NCBI GenBank assembly: GCA_017962145.1
Contig: JAGCVX010000022.1
Span: 1 to 64,000 of the forward strand
DNA: 64,000 bases
From: Clostridiales bacterium
GTDB taxonomy: Bacteria > Bacillota > Clostridia > Saccharofermentanales > Saccharofermentanaceae
Direction: 5' to 3'
Both the position numbers and the translations under genes were made by a program. The notes under the pieces are model-generated. The model made no database searches. It was not told the DNA's origin and saw only the letters and a list, made by a program, of their open reading frames with translations. Every line of letters starts with the position of its first letter. Position 1 is the stretch's first letter. Shown in pieces: positions 25,179 through 34,191 of the stretch.

Positions 25179-26282
25179 ATGCAAAGACTGACATTGGTCA
25201 TGACCCATCAGTGCAATCTGGATTGCCGGTACTGCCTGCAAAAACATGAAAATGTTTCGATGCCGGTCGAAGTGGCCGAGCATGCGATCGAGAATTTCCG
25301 GTGCGCCCTGATGGCAGAGGGCGAGGCCGGTTTTCCTATTTCTGCGCAGATCTCTTTTTACGGCGGCGAGCCGCTTCTGGAAAGGAAGAAGATCGAGTAT
25401 CTGGTTACATATGCCAATGACCGCATCGGCGGTCTTCCTTGTTCTCCGCTTTCTTATGAGATCACGACAAATGGTCTGCTTATGGATCAGGATTTCCTGG
25501 ATTTTGCGAAGAAGAATCATATCATCCTCGCGCTTTCCCACGACGGACTGGCGCAGGATCCGGTCCGAAAAGACCGCGGAGGGAAAGGTACTTCTGAGAT
25601 CGTCGATGAAAAACTCGAGATGCTTCTTCGGACGTTCCCGGATACGATCGTCATGATGACGATCCACCCGGATCATGCGGATCTTGTAGCAGAATCCATC
25701 GCGTTTTTCCACGAAAAAGGAGTCCGTTCGGTGAGCCTCGTTCCGGCACACGGGGAGAGAGTTTCCTGGACGGACGAGAAGTTTGCTGTATTTTCGAAGC
25801 AGATGGAAAAGGTGAAAGTGCATTACGAGCAGTGGAATCAAGGAGACCAGTATTTCCGCGTGATCCCGTTTGATAACAAGATCCGAAACTATATCAGGCA
25901 GAAAAGCGCCGACTCGCCGTCGTGTCATTTCGGGTGTCATAAGATCATCGTGGATACGGACGGGAAGTACTATCCGTGCACGCATTTTGTCGGAAGGGAC
26001 GGCTTTTCCATCGGGTCGCTCGAGGCCGATGTGGACGATGAAAAAGTCGCATCGCTGGAGAGCCTTCGTGTGGAGCCGGAGCTTTGCCGAGAGTGTGAAT
26101 TGAGAGATCGCTGCCACCATACCTGTGCCTGTGCCAACCATGGTCATACAGGATCATTGGGTTCCGTCTCGGCACTTCAGTGCGAGTATGAAAAACTCAT
26201 TATCCGTCTTGCCGATGAAGCGGCTGCGAATCTGATCCGGGAAGAGAATCCGCGATTCGTCGAGAGAATGTATCGGAATTGA
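25179..26282 (+). CDS. Radical SAM/SPASM enzyme, peptide or protein maturase type
   Basis: The 367-residue protein begins almost at once with the radical SAM cluster motif 'MTHQCNLDCRYC' (Cys12, 16, 19), followed by 'SFYGGEPLL' and 'EITTNGLLM', as in anSME/SPASM maturases. The C-terminus has a full SPASM set: Cys249, 253 and 267, then Cys303, 306, 312, 316 and 335 (CxxC-x5-C-x3-C-x18-C), enough for two auxiliary 4Fe-4S clusters. No RiPP recognition element is apparent. Enzymes of this group install thioether or C-C crosslinks, epimerise residues or oxidise Cys/Ser. The nature of the reaction here is unknown; the small repeat lipoprotein upstream is the obvious candidate substrate. Confidence 0.88.
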   Translation: MQRLTLVMTHQCNLDCRYCLQKHENVSMPVEVAEHAIENFRCALMAEGEAGFPISAQISFYGGEPLLERKKIEYLVTYANDRIGGLPCSPLSYEITTNGLLMDQDFLDFAKKNHIILALSHDGLAQDPVRKDRGGKGTSEIVDEKLEMLLRTFPDTIVMMTIHPDHADLVAESIAFFHEKGVRSVSLVPAHGERVSWTDEKFAVFSKQMEKVKVHYEQWNQGDQYFRVIPFDNKIRNYIRQKSADSPSCHFGCHKIIVDTDGKYYPCTHFVGRDGFSIGSLEADVDDEKVASLESLRVEPELCRECELRDRCHHTCACANHGHTGSLGSVSALQCEYEKLIIRLADEAAANLIREENPRFVERMYRN

Positions 26283-26299
26283 TTCTTGATTTTTAATCC

Positions 26300-27553
26300 T
26301 TAGTTTGCGTTTTTATTAACAAAGAATTCATCATCCGACTTTCTGTGCGGGAGCTTTTTCATGGCAAAAAAACCGATGAGTACGCCGATGGCACATACGA
26401 CCGTTCCGGTCAGAAGCATCGGACGGATACCGAAGTGATCGAGGATGACGCCGCTTATCAGATTCGAGAAAACGCCGCCGATGGTGATGGCAGAAGTGAC
26501 GTAGGCCTGGCCTTTGACCTGGTCGAGTTCATCCATGGTCTCACTGACATAGTAAGCGGCCGCCGGGATAAAGATCGCGTATGCGAAAAACTGCATCGAC
26601 TGGCTCAGGTACATCATGGCCATGTTCGAGGCAAAAACAAGGATCAGGATCTTTATGAAAAATGCCACGCCGGAAAAGGTAAGAAGTGCACGCGAAGAGA
26701 TCTTCTTCAGTACCAGTGCGATGAGTGCCATGACCGGAAGCTCGAGGATCGCCTGCAGGAAATTGGCGTAGCCGAGTTCTTTTTCTCCGCCGCCGAGGTT
26801 ACGGATGATCTGGATCATGAAATCGTTGATCATGTTATGGGCGAAATAAAAGCAGATCGTACCGACAAGAAAGACCATGAAGGCAGGGTACATGCGGGCG
26901 AATTCCCCGATGTTGTTATGCGCTTTCTGCGTCAGTGCATTTTCCGAAGAATCGGTTTTGGAATCTTCCGCCGAAACTGTACTTTTCGGCATTTTAAACG
27001 TGTAGATCAGTACCGCGGATAAGAGCATGGCGGCCATGTTTACGTAGAGCAGGATCGTGACACCCTGCTTTTCCACAAGCCCGCCGATAATGGCGGCGGT
27101 GACAGCAAAACTTGCGGATCCGAGACCTCTGGCCAGACCGTAAAAGATGCCGCAGCCGGCTTTCTGGTACTCAAAACAAAGCGCGGTCATGACGGGCTGG
27201 TAGACGAACTGGATCATGTAGATCAGGGCAAATACCGGAAAGATCACGAACTTGTTGTTCGGAACGAAAAGAAGGATTCCGGAACCTAAGAGGATCACCA
27301 TAACGGAAAAGAGGATGAAGCGTCGGTTCGTCAGAAATCCGGGTTTGTCGATGATGCCGGCGACATAGGGTTGAAGGACAGCGGAAAGGATATTGGCAAT
27401 CGCAAGAAGAACACCGACTTCGGTATTGGAAAAGCCATTGGCCAGAAGATATACCGCGGCACAGGCGTGAATGGTGCAGAAGGCGATGAAGTAGGTCGCA
27501 TTGAGCAGCGTATAGCGAAGTGTCCAGCCGAAATGCGGGCGCTGTTTTTCCAT
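26300..27553 (-). CDS. Major facilitator superfamily transporter
   Basis: The 417-residue protein has about twelve hydrophobic segments. Its first half resembles the LacY/nucleoside-proton-symporter-like MFS group ('YTLLNATYFIAFCTIHACAAVYLLANGFSNTEVGVLLAIANILSAVLQPYVAGIIDKPG'). A Ser/Glu-rich cytoplasmic loop separates the halves. The substrate is not predictable. The frame is open to 27685, but ATG 27553 has AGAGG seven bases upstream. The gene converges on the radical SAM gene with a gap of only 17 bases; a role in exporting that system's product is possible but unsupported. Confidence 0.82.
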   Translation of the reverse strand: MEKQRPHFGWTLRYTLLNATYFIAFCTIHACAAVYLLANGFSNTEVGVLLAIANILSAVLQPYVAGIIDKPGFLTNRRFILFSVMVILLGSGILLFVPNNKFVIFPVFALIYMIQFVYQPVMTALCFEYQKAGCGIFYGLARGLGSASFAVTAAIIGGLVEKQGVTILLYVNMAAMLLSAVLIYTFKMPKSTVSAEDSKTDSSENALTQKAHNNIGEFARMYPAFMVFLVGTICFYFAHNMINDFMIQIIRNLGGGEKELGYANFLQAILELPVMALIALVLKKISSRALLTFSGVAFFIKILILVFASNMAMMYLSQSMQFFAYAIFIPAAAYYVSETMDELDQVKGQAYVTSAITIGGVFSNLISGVILDHFGIRPMLLTGTVVCAIGVLIGFFAMKKLPHRKSDDEFFVNKNAN

Positions 27554-27625
27554 AGTCATACCTCTTCGTCGAAGGACGGAAAAACAGGGTTTCCGCCAGT
27601 GTTTTCTGCGCATATTTTCAATTGC

Positions 27626-27631
27626 ATTATA
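27626..27631 (-). promoter_or_regulatory. Extended -10 promoter of the MFS gene
   Basis: TATAAT on the minus strand preceded by TGG (TGn extension) lies about 70 bases ahead of the start codon. Confidence 0.5.
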
Positions 27632-27795
27632 CCACGCTGTCAGAGGGATTTTATATGTGCTCCCAAAATACACAAGAAAACACATCTTCCGCTTCAGAAA
27701 ATCGTTGTTTTTCCAGTAGTTCTTCCTGCGTCACCGTTATATAGACGTGCTATAATGCGAAACTGTGCGAAAAGATAAATAGAGGGGTCTTTTTT

Positions 27796-29046
27796 ATGAA
27801 CAACATGCTAATGAGTCTGGCGCTGATGTTCCTGATCGGATTCGGTATCAGCGGGATCTTTAAAAAACTGCATATTCCGTCACTTCTGGGACTGATCATC
27901 ACGGGTATCGTGCTGGGTCCTTCTGTGCTGAATCTTCTGGATCCGAAGATCCTTTCCATCTCTTCTGAGCTTCGTGAGATCGCTCTGATCGTTATTCTTT
28001 TCCGCGCAGGACTGAACCTTGACCTCAGCGACATGAAGAAGATCGGCCGTCCGGCTATCCTTCTTTGCTTTGTACCGGCTACGTTTGAGATCGTCGGTGC
28101 GATCGTTTTGGGTCCGGCATGTCTGGGACTTTCCCGCATTGATTCTGCTATCGTTGGTGCCATGCTGGCTGCTGCTTCTCCGGCGATCATCGTTCCGAAG
28201 ATGCTGTGGCTGATGGAAGAAGGCTATGGCACAGATAAACATATTCCGCAGCTTATCATGGCCGGTGCGTCCGCCGATGATATCTACGCGATCGTACTTT
28301 TCACCGCATTTATCGGCATGAGCAAGGGCGAAGGCATCTCCGCATGGACGATCATCTCGATCCCGATTTCCATCGCGACCGGTCTGGGCGTCGGTATCGT
28401 CTTCGGTCTGGCGATGGCACAGATCTTCAAGATGATCCATCTTCGTGATACGGTCAAGATCCTGCTGCTGTTCGGTCTTTCTTTCCTCTTTGTGGGATGC
28501 GAGGACTTTATCTCTGCCTATGTTCCGTTCTCGGGACTTCTGGCTGTCATGGCTCTGGGCGGCGCGATCCTGAACCGCCGTGCCGTCGTTGCAAAACGTA
28601 TCTCCGACAAGATCGCGAAGATCTGGGTCGGCGCGGAACTTCTGCTTTTCATCATGCTGGGTTCGGCAGTTGAGATCTCGGCACTGCTTTCCGCAGGTTT
28701 AGGTTCCGTACTTCTGATCCTTGGCGCGCTGATGTTCCGTTCCGTCGGTGTAGTGGTCAGCCTCCTTGGTTCGGGTCTGAAATTAAAAGAGATCCTTTAC
28801 TGCGATGTCGCTTATTTCCCGAAGGCAACAGTACAGGCCGCCGTTGGTGCGATCCCGCTGGCAGAAGGTCTGGCCTGCGGTATGATGGTCCTGACGACTG
28901 CGGTTCTTTCCATCCTGATCACGGCTCCTCTGGGTGCGATCCTGATGGATCTGACCGTCAAAAAGTGTCTTACCCGAAGCCGAGAAGAACGGCGCGTGTC
29001 GAGCCGGCATAATCCGGGTCTCAATGTACCGTCCGGCGACAGTTGA
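27796..29046 (+). CDS. Cation:proton antiporter (CPA2/NhaP-KefB type)
   Basis: The 416-residue membrane protein has 11-13 hydrophobic segments and the family features 'HIPSLLGLIITGIVLGP', 'ILFRAGLNLDLSDMKKIG' and 'AASPAIIVPKMLWLMEEG'. 'IMAGASADDIYAIVLF' contains the paired Asp residues used in ion exchange. There is no C-terminal TrkA-N domain, only a basic tail of about 20 residues. It probably exchanges Na+ or K+ for protons; which ion is not resolvable. A GGGG stretch precedes the ATG. Confidence 0.87.
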   Translation: MNNMLMSLALMFLIGFGISGIFKKLHIPSLLGLIITGIVLGPSVLNLLDPKILSISSELREIALIVILFRAGLNLDLSDMKKIGRPAILLCFVPATFEIVGAIVLGPACLGLSRIDSAIVGAMLAAASPAIIVPKMLWLMEEGYGTDKHIPQLIMAGASADDIYAIVLFTAFIGMSKGEGISAWTIISIPISIATGLGVGIVFGLAMAQIFKMIHLRDTVKILLLFGLSFLFVGCEDFISAYVPFSGLLAVMALGGAILNRRAVVAKRISDKIAKIWVGAELLLFIMLGSAVEISALLSAGLGSVLLILGALMFRSVGVVVSLLGSGLKLKEILYCDVAYFPKATVQAAVGAIPLAEGLACGMMVLTTAVLSILITAPLGAILMDLTVKKCLTRSREERRVSSRHNPGLNVPSGDS

Positions 29047-29115
29047 CGGAAAACAGCCGACCGCCTACACTATTGGTGGTAACTGAAGATCAATCGAAAT
29101 ACGTGGAGGTTTCCC

Positions 29116-30366
29116 ATGGAAATAGCGTTAGGTTTTGGTAAAGAGAAGATTCCGGTACAGATCCCGGATAATCAGGTCATGGCAGTTCTTACGCCGAACG
29201 AGGCGGAGATCGGACTGACCGGAAGTGAAGAAGTCTATCGTTCCATGCGTGAACCGATCGGTCTTCCGCCGCTTCGTGAAGTGGTAAAGAAGGGCGAGAC
29301 CGTCGCGATCATCACCTCGGACATCACCCGTCCGATCCCAAGCTACAAAGTGCTTCCTGCCGTGCTCGACGAGCTTTCCGCTGCAGGTATCCCGGATTCC
29401 GATATCACGATCGTATTTGCACTCGGCTCCCATGGCGGTCATACCGAAGAGCGTATGCGCTACATGGTCGGAGACGCAGTTTATGATCGTATCCGCTGCA
29501 TCGATTCCGATGTAAATGACGCGGTACATGTGGGCACGACATCTCGTGGTACACCGGTCGATATCTTCCGCCCGGTCGTAGAAGCAGACCGTCGTATCTG
29601 CCTGGGCAATATCGAGTATCACTATTTCGCCGGATATTCCGGAGGCTATAAGGCCATCATGCCGGGCGTATCCACATGGGATGCGATCCAGCACAACCAC
29701 AGCGCGATGGTTGAGCCGACTGCCTGTGCCGGCCGCCTTGAGGGCAACCCGGTCCGTGAGGATATCGAAGAATCCGGCCGCATCCTCGGTGTCGACTATA
29801 TCGTCAATGTTGTTCTCGACGCGAAAAAAGAGATCATCCGCAGCTTCGCCGGTGACCCGATCAAGGCGCACCGTGAGGGCTGCAAGTTCCTCGATTCTTT
29901 CTACAAAGTAAGCATCCCGGAGAAAGCTGACATCGTCGTGGTTTCTGCCGGCGGTTTTCCGAAAGACATCAATATGTATCAGGCGCAAAAGGCACTGGAC
30001 AACGCCAAGCACGCAGTCAAGGAAGGCGGTATCATCGTATGGATCGCTTCCTGCAAAGAAGGACTGGGTGAGCATCATTTCGAGCAGTGGCTGACCGGTC
30101 ACGAAAAGAGCTCGGATATGATCACGCATATCAAGACAGACTTCGTCCTCGGCGGACATAAGGCTGCCGCGATCGCGATGGTTCTTGAGAACGCGCGCAT
30201 CTTCTTCGTTTCTGATCTGGAGCACGACTTCGTAAAGAGAGTATTCCTCGAGCCTTATTCCGATATCCAGACCGCCATCGATGCGGCTATCGCGGAAAAA
30301 GGACCCGATGCCAAGATCGTCGTCATGCCGTATGGCGGATCCACGCTCCCGAAAGTTGCAGAATAA
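29116..30366 (+). CDS. larA: LarA-family nickel-dependent lactate racemase homologue
   Basis: The 416-residue protein matches the LarA (DUF2088) family. The N-terminal 'TSDITRPIPSYKVLPAVLDEL' and 'ALGSHGGHTEERMRYMVGD' (His in the active site) are followed by 'NIEYHYFAGYSGGYKAIMPGVS', which supplies the His and the pincer-cofactor Lys, and 'IQHNHSAMV'. LarA racemises lactate or related 2-hydroxy acids using a nickel-pincer nucleotide made by LarB, LarC and LarE; none of those genes is in the window. The D-2-hydroxyacid dehydrogenase nearby gives a possible metabolic link. GTGGAGG lies eight bases before the ATG. Confidence 0.87.
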   Translation: MEIALGFGKEKIPVQIPDNQVMAVLTPNEAEIGLTGSEEVYRSMREPIGLPPLREVVKKGETVAIITSDITRPIPSYKVLPAVLDELSAAGIPDSDITIVFALGSHGGHTEERMRYMVGDAVYDRIRCIDSDVNDAVHVGTTSRGTPVDIFRPVVEADRRICLGNIEYHYFAGYSGGYKAIMPGVSTWDAIQHNHSAMVEPTACAGRLEGNPVREDIEESGRILGVDYIVNVVLDAKKEIIRSFAGDPIKAHREGCKFLDSFYKVSIPEKADIVVVSAGGFPKDINMYQAQKALDNAKHAVKEGGIIVWIASCKEGLGEHHFEQWLTGHEKSSDMITHIKTDFVLGGHKAAAIAMVLENARIFFVSDLEHDFVKRVFLEPYSDIQTAIDAAIAEKGPDAKIVVMPYGGSTLPKVAE

Positions 30367-30393
30367 GAGAAGCTCACATATTACAGATAACAA

Positions 30394-30432
30394 AAAGAAC
30401 TGCCTCGCAAGCGAGACAGTTCTTTCTTTTTG
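30394..30432. terminator. Terminator after larA
   Basis: Near-perfect arms AAAGAACTGcCTCG and CGAGaCAGTTCTTT (30395-30407 / 30412-30424) are followed by CTTTTTG; the hairpin serves larA and possibly the converging COG2426 gene. Confidence 0.85.
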
Positions 30433-30447
30433 CTTTGATGCGGATCC

Positions 30448-30912
30448 TTACAGCAGGAAGCTTAAGCCTGCCAGTACGCCGTAAGAGATCAGGGTAACGA
30501 CCGTGCCGGCGATCACGACGCCGATGATGGCTGCCAGGATGCCCTTCTTAAAGGGGACTTCGCAGACTGCGGCGATGCCGCTTCCGGTCCAGGCACCGGT
30601 ACCCGGAAGAGGGATGGCGATGAAACCGACCAGTGTCCAGAATGCGGTATTACCTGCTTTTTCAACTTTCTTAGCGAATTTGTTTTCGCAGAAGTCGACG
30701 ATCTTCTTGAGCTTGGGGTACTTTCTCATCCAGTCAAAGACTTTCTTAACGAACAGAAGGATGAAAGGTACGGGGAGCAGGTTGCCGATAATGGCGACTG
30801 CGATCGTTACGTACCAGGGAAGACCCAGGCTTGCGCCGGCAGGGATGCTGGCACGGAGCTCGACGACCGGGATCATCGATATAAGGAACACATATAGTGC
30901 ATTTCGAATCAT
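30448..30912 (-). CDS. COG2426 small membrane protein ('small multidrug export' family)
   Basis: The 154-residue protein has four to five hydrophobic segments and the family's characteristic 'ISMIPVVELRASIPAGASLGLPW' near the start. Later it has 'GFIAIPLPGTGAWTGSGIAA', a pattern shared with DedA-superfamily re-entrant loops. The export function implied by the family name is weakly supported. AAAAAGGAG precedes the ATG. Confidence 0.85.
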   Translation of the reverse strand: MIRNALYVFLISMIPVVELRASIPAGASLGLPWYVTIAVAIIGNLLPVPFILLFVKKVFDWMRKYPKLKKIVDFCENKFAKKVEKAGNTAFWTLVGFIAIPLPGTGAWTGSGIAAVCEVPFKKGILAAIIGVVIAGTVVTLISYGVLAGLSFLL

Positions 30913-30978
30913 AAAAAAAGATCTCCTTTTTCAGAAGACACGGGTTCACGGGACCGGGTCTTTGTTTGCAAACGGCTA

Positions 30979-31944
30979 TTAGGATACCACGTTTACCGGC
31001 TTTCCTTCAAGATAGGCACGAAGATTCGAGGACGCGACGTCGATAAGGCGGGCGCGGGTCGCACAGGGTGCCCAGGCGATGTGCGGGGTCAGATAGGTAT
31101 TCGGCGCAGAAAGAAGCGGGTTGTTTTCCCGGATCGGCTCAACGCTGACGACGTCGGCGCCCAGAGCCGCAACTTTTCCGCTTCGGAGCGCATCCGCAAC
31201 CGCGGCTTCGTCCAGAACAGGGCCACGGGATGTATTAATGAGGATGACGCCGTCTTTCATCTTCGCGATCGTCTCGGCATTTACAAGGCCGGTCGTATCT
31301 GCGGTGAGTGGACAGTGGAAAGAGATAATATCGGATTCTTTCCAGAGTGTCTCGGCGTCAGTAAATGTGATCTGCGGATCTGCGTTTTTCATCTCCTCGG
31401 TAACTTCGGAGCGGCGGCAGGCCAGAACTCGCATGCCCAGTTCAGAGGCGATACGGCTGACACGGGAAGCGATCTTGCCGAAGCCGAAAAGCCCCAAGGT
31501 CTTGCCCCAGAGCTCGGTCAGGGTGCCGTCCCAGAAACAGAAATCGCGGTTTTTCGTCCACACGCCCTGATGTACCAGGTCACTATGGTGACCGACCTTG
31601 CCTGCGATCTCAAGAAGCAGCGCGATGGTCATCTGTGCGGTGGCAAATGTCGCATATTCGGGAATGTTTGTCACGACGATGCCGTGCTCTTTTGCGTAGT
31701 CGATATCCACTACGTTAAAGCCGGTGGACAGACAGCCGATATAGCGGAGGTCCGGGAGTTTTTCGAGAACCTCTTTCGGGAAGCATGTCTTATTGGTAAG
31801 ACATACGGACACCCCCTGAAGTCTTTCGAGGACTTCGGAGGGGGCGGTATAGTCATAGACTTCTAGTTCTCCCAGTTTTTCAAAAGGAGCCCAGGAGATG
31901 TCTCCCGGATTTGTGGTATAGCCATCGAGTATTACGATCTTCAA
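30979..31944 (-). CDS. D-2-hydroxyacid dehydrogenase (hydroxypyruvate/glycerate type)
   Basis: The 321-residue NAD(P)-dependent oxidoreductase has a Rossmann motif 'TLGLFGFGKIASRVSRIA'. The catalytic Arg is in 'INTSRGPVLDE', and the Glu and His are in 'VEPIRENNPLL' and 'TPHIAWAPCATRARL'. It resembles glycerate/hydroxypyruvate reductases, which end the same way. The start overlaps the nfnB stop by four bases, so it is translationally coupled to nfnBA; the dehydrogenase may draw on or feed that nucleotide pool. Confidence 0.9.
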   Translation of the reverse strand: MKIVILDGYTTNPGDISWAPFEKLGELEVYDYTAPSEVLERLQGVSVCLTNKTCFPKEVLEKLPDLRYIGCLSTGFNVVDIDYAKEHGIVVTNIPEYATFATAQMTIALLLEIAGKVGHHSDLVHQGVWTKNRDFCFWDGTLTELWGKTLGLFGFGKIASRVSRIASELGMRVLACRRSEVTEEMKNADPQITFTDAETLWKESDIISFHCPLTADTTGLVNAETIAKMKDGVILINTSRGPVLDEAAVADALRSGKVAALGADVVSVEPIRENNPLLSAPNTYLTPHIAWAPCATRARLIDVASSNLRAYLEGKPVNVVS

Positions 31945-33332
31945 GCGTTCTTCTCCTTGATGTATTTGTCGATCGAAACCGCGGCGGTCTTTCCGGCACC
32001 CATGGCCAGGATAACGGTTGCGGCACCGGTTACGGCGTCACCGCCGGCATATACACCCGGACGGGAAGTAGCCATGTTCTCATCGGCTACGAGACATCCG
32101 CGGGAGTTCGCGTCGAGGCCTTCTGTTGTGCTTCGGATCAGCGGGTTCGGAGATGTACCGATGGACATAACGACAGTATCGACTTCGATCTCGTGCTCGG
32201 AACCCGGGATCGCAACAGGTCTTCTTCTGCCGCTGGCATCCGGTTCGCCAAGCTCCATGGAAATCACTTCGATGGCACGGACTTCGCCGTTTTCACCACC
32301 GAGGATACGGGTCGGATTATTCAGGCACATAAACTCGATACCTTCTTCTTTGGCGTGATGGACTTCTTCGGCACGCGCCGGCATCTCTTCTTCCGAACGA
32401 CGGTATACGATATATACGTGCTCGGCACCGAGACGCTTGGCTGTACGGGCAGCATCCATCGCAACGTTACCACCGCCGACAACTGCCACAGCCTGACTCT
32501 TACGGATCGGTGTGTCGTAGTTATCGAGGTAAGCCTTCATGAGGTTGACGCGGGTGAGATACTCATTTGCGGAATAAACGCCGATGAGGGACTCGCCTTC
32601 GATACCCATGAAAGAGGGAAGACCGGCACCGGAACCGATGAATACGGCTTCGTAGCCTTCTTCGAAAAGCTCATCGATGGTGAGTGTCTTACCGATAACG
32701 AAGTTCGTTCTGACTTCTACACCGAGTGCTTCGAGATTATCGACTTCCTTCTGCACGATCGCCTTCGGAAGACGGAACTCCGGAATACCGTATACCAGTA
32801 CGCCGCCTGCCTTGTGAAATGCTTCGAAGATGGTAACTTCATATCCGAGTCTGGCAAGGTCGCCTGCGCAGGTAAGACCGGACGGACCGGAACCGATGAC
32901 CGCGACGCGGTGACCGTTTTTCTCGATGGCCGGTACGGGCTCCGAAACATGAGCCATATGGTAATCAGCGACGAAACGCTCGAGACGGCCGATGCCGACG
33001 CTCTCGCCCTTTGCACCACGAACGCACTTGCTCTCGCACTGTGTTTCCTGTGTACATACACGACCGCAAACAGCCGGCAGGCAGTTTGTCGATGTGATGA
33101 TCTTATATGCTTCTTCGAAATTGCCTGCTGCGACCTGGGCGATGAAGTCCGGGATGCGGACATTTACCGGGCAGCCGCTGACGCAGGGACGATTCTTACA
33201 GTTGAGGCAGCGGGTTGCTTCCTCTTTTGCCATTTCTTCGGTATACCCGAGCGCGACCTCGTCGAAATTACGATTTCGGACATTCGGCTCCTGCTCCGGC
33301 ATAGGTACTTTAGTTAAGGAAAGATTAGCCAT
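31941..33332 (-). CDS. nfnB: NfnB-type NADPH oxidoreductase (glutamate-synthase small-subunit homologue)
   Basis: The 463-residue flavoprotein has N-terminal cysteines for two 4Fe-4S clusters ('CLNCKNRPCVSGCPVNVRIPDF', 'CGRVCTQETQCESKC'), an FAD fold ('VAVIGSGPSGLTCAGDLARLGYEVTIFE') and an NADPH fold ('AVAVVGGGNVAMDAARTAKRLGAEHV'). It is often labelled GltA, glutamate synthase (NADPH), but the partner gene next door is NfnA and no large glutamate synthase subunit is present. The pair should therefore be the bifurcating NADH-dependent reduced ferredoxin:NADP+ oxidoreductase, which balances ferredoxin, NADH and NADPH in anaerobes. It overlaps nfnA by 8 bases. Confidence 0.9.
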   Translation of the reverse strand: MANLSLTKVPMPEQEPNVRNRNFDEVALGYTEEMAKEEATRCLNCKNRPCVSGCPVNVRIPDFIAQVAAGNFEEAYKIITSTNCLPAVCGRVCTQETQCESKCVRGAKGESVGIGRLERFVADYHMAHVSEPVPAIEKNGHRVAVIGSGPSGLTCAGDLARLGYEVTIFEAFHKAGGVLVYGIPEFRLPKAIVQKEVDNLEALGVEVRTNFVIGKTLTIDELFEEGYEAVFIGSGAGLPSFMGIEGESLIGVYSANEYLTRVNLMKAYLDNYDTPIRKSQAVAVVGGGNVAMDAARTAKRLGAEHVYIVYRRSEEEMPARAEEVHHAKEEGIEFMCLNNPTRILGGENGEVRAIEVISMELGEPDASGRRRPVAIPGSEHEIEVDTVVMSIGTSPNPLIRSTTEGLDANSRGCLVADENMATSRPGVYAGGDAVTGAATVILAMGAGKTAAVSIDKYIKEKNA

Positions 33333-34191
33333 TCTTCTGTGCCTCCTTTGCAGCTTCGCCCGCGGCCAGCATACGGCACTCGTGGCTGGCGCTCTCGCGC
33401 TCCTGAGCTTTATAATAGGAATTTCTTCTCATCAGTTCGTCAAAGTCGACTTCGTGTCCGTCAAAGTCCGGACCGTCGACACAGGCAAAACGGATCTTGC
33501 CGCCGACTGTGACACGGCATCCGCCGCACATGCCCGTACCATCGATCATGATCGGGTTCAAACTTACGAGGGTCTTGATCCCGTAAGGACGGGTGACCTC
33601 TGCGAGGAACTTCATCATGGGGATCGGTCCGATCGCGATCACAAGATCGTACTTGTTTCCGGCATCGATCAGGGACTGGAGTTTATTGGTTACGAAACCT
33701 TTTTCACCGTAAGAACCATCGTCTGTGGTGACATAGAGATTGTCACTGACGGCACGCATCTCGTCTTCGAGGATCACGATATCTTTGTTTCTGAAGCCGG
33801 CGATCATGTCGACATGGGCACCTGCGTTGTGCAGTGCCTTTGCCGAGGGATATGCGATGGCACATCCTACACCGCCGCCTACTACGCAAACATTCTTATA
33901 GCCTTCGATCTCTGTAGCATTGCCCAGAGGTCCGACAAAATCCTGGATCGAATCACCTTCGTTCATCTTCGACAGTGCGATGGTAGAAGTACCGACGGCC
34001 TGGAAGATGATCGTTACGGTGCCACGCTCGGGATCGGTATCCGCGATCGTCAACGGGATACGCTCGCCGTACTCGTCGATACGGAAGATGATGAACTGCC
34101 CGGCACGGGCTTTGCTGGCAATATAGGGGGCCTCAATATCCATGAGGGTGACAGCTTCGTTGAGCTGTTTTTTGGAAACGATCTTAAACAT
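33325..34191 (-). CDS. nfnA: NfnA-type ferredoxin-NADP reductase subunit
   Basis: The 288-residue protein has an FAD-binding barrel ('AGQFIIFRIDEYGERIPLTIAD'), a nucleotide domain ('NVCVVGGGVGCAIAYPSAKALHNAGAHV') and a C-terminal 2Fe-2S site ('DGTGMCGGCRVTVGGKIRFAC'). This is the small subunit of NfnAB (also annotated sulfide dehydrogenase subunit or PyrK-like). ATG 34191 gives the family N-terminus 'MFKIVSKKQL'; the frame extends to 34218. It is the first gene of a three-gene unit nfnA-nfnB-dehydrogenase. Confidence 0.9.
   Translation of the reverse strand: MFKIVSKKQLNEAVTLMDIEAPYIASKARAGQFIIFRIDEYGERIPLTIADTDPERGTVTIIFQAVGTSTIALSKMNEGDSIQDFVGPLGNATEIEGYKNVCVVGGGVGCAIAYPSAKALHNAGAHVDMIAGFRNKDIVILEDEMRAVSDNLYVTTDDGSYGEKGFVTNKLQSLIDAGNKYDLVIAIGPIPMMKFLAEVTRPYGIKTLVSLNPIMIDGTGMCGGCRVTVGGKIRFACVDGPDFDGHEVDFDELMRRNSYYKAQERESASHECRMLAAGEAAKEAQKNG

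Noticed and set aside
29128..30393. 421-codon minus-strand frame opposite larA
   Set aside because: It is a shadow of the larA coding sequence.
31911..33317. 468-codon plus-strand frame opposite nfnB
   Set aside because: It is antisense to a clearly conserved enzyme and has no start signal.
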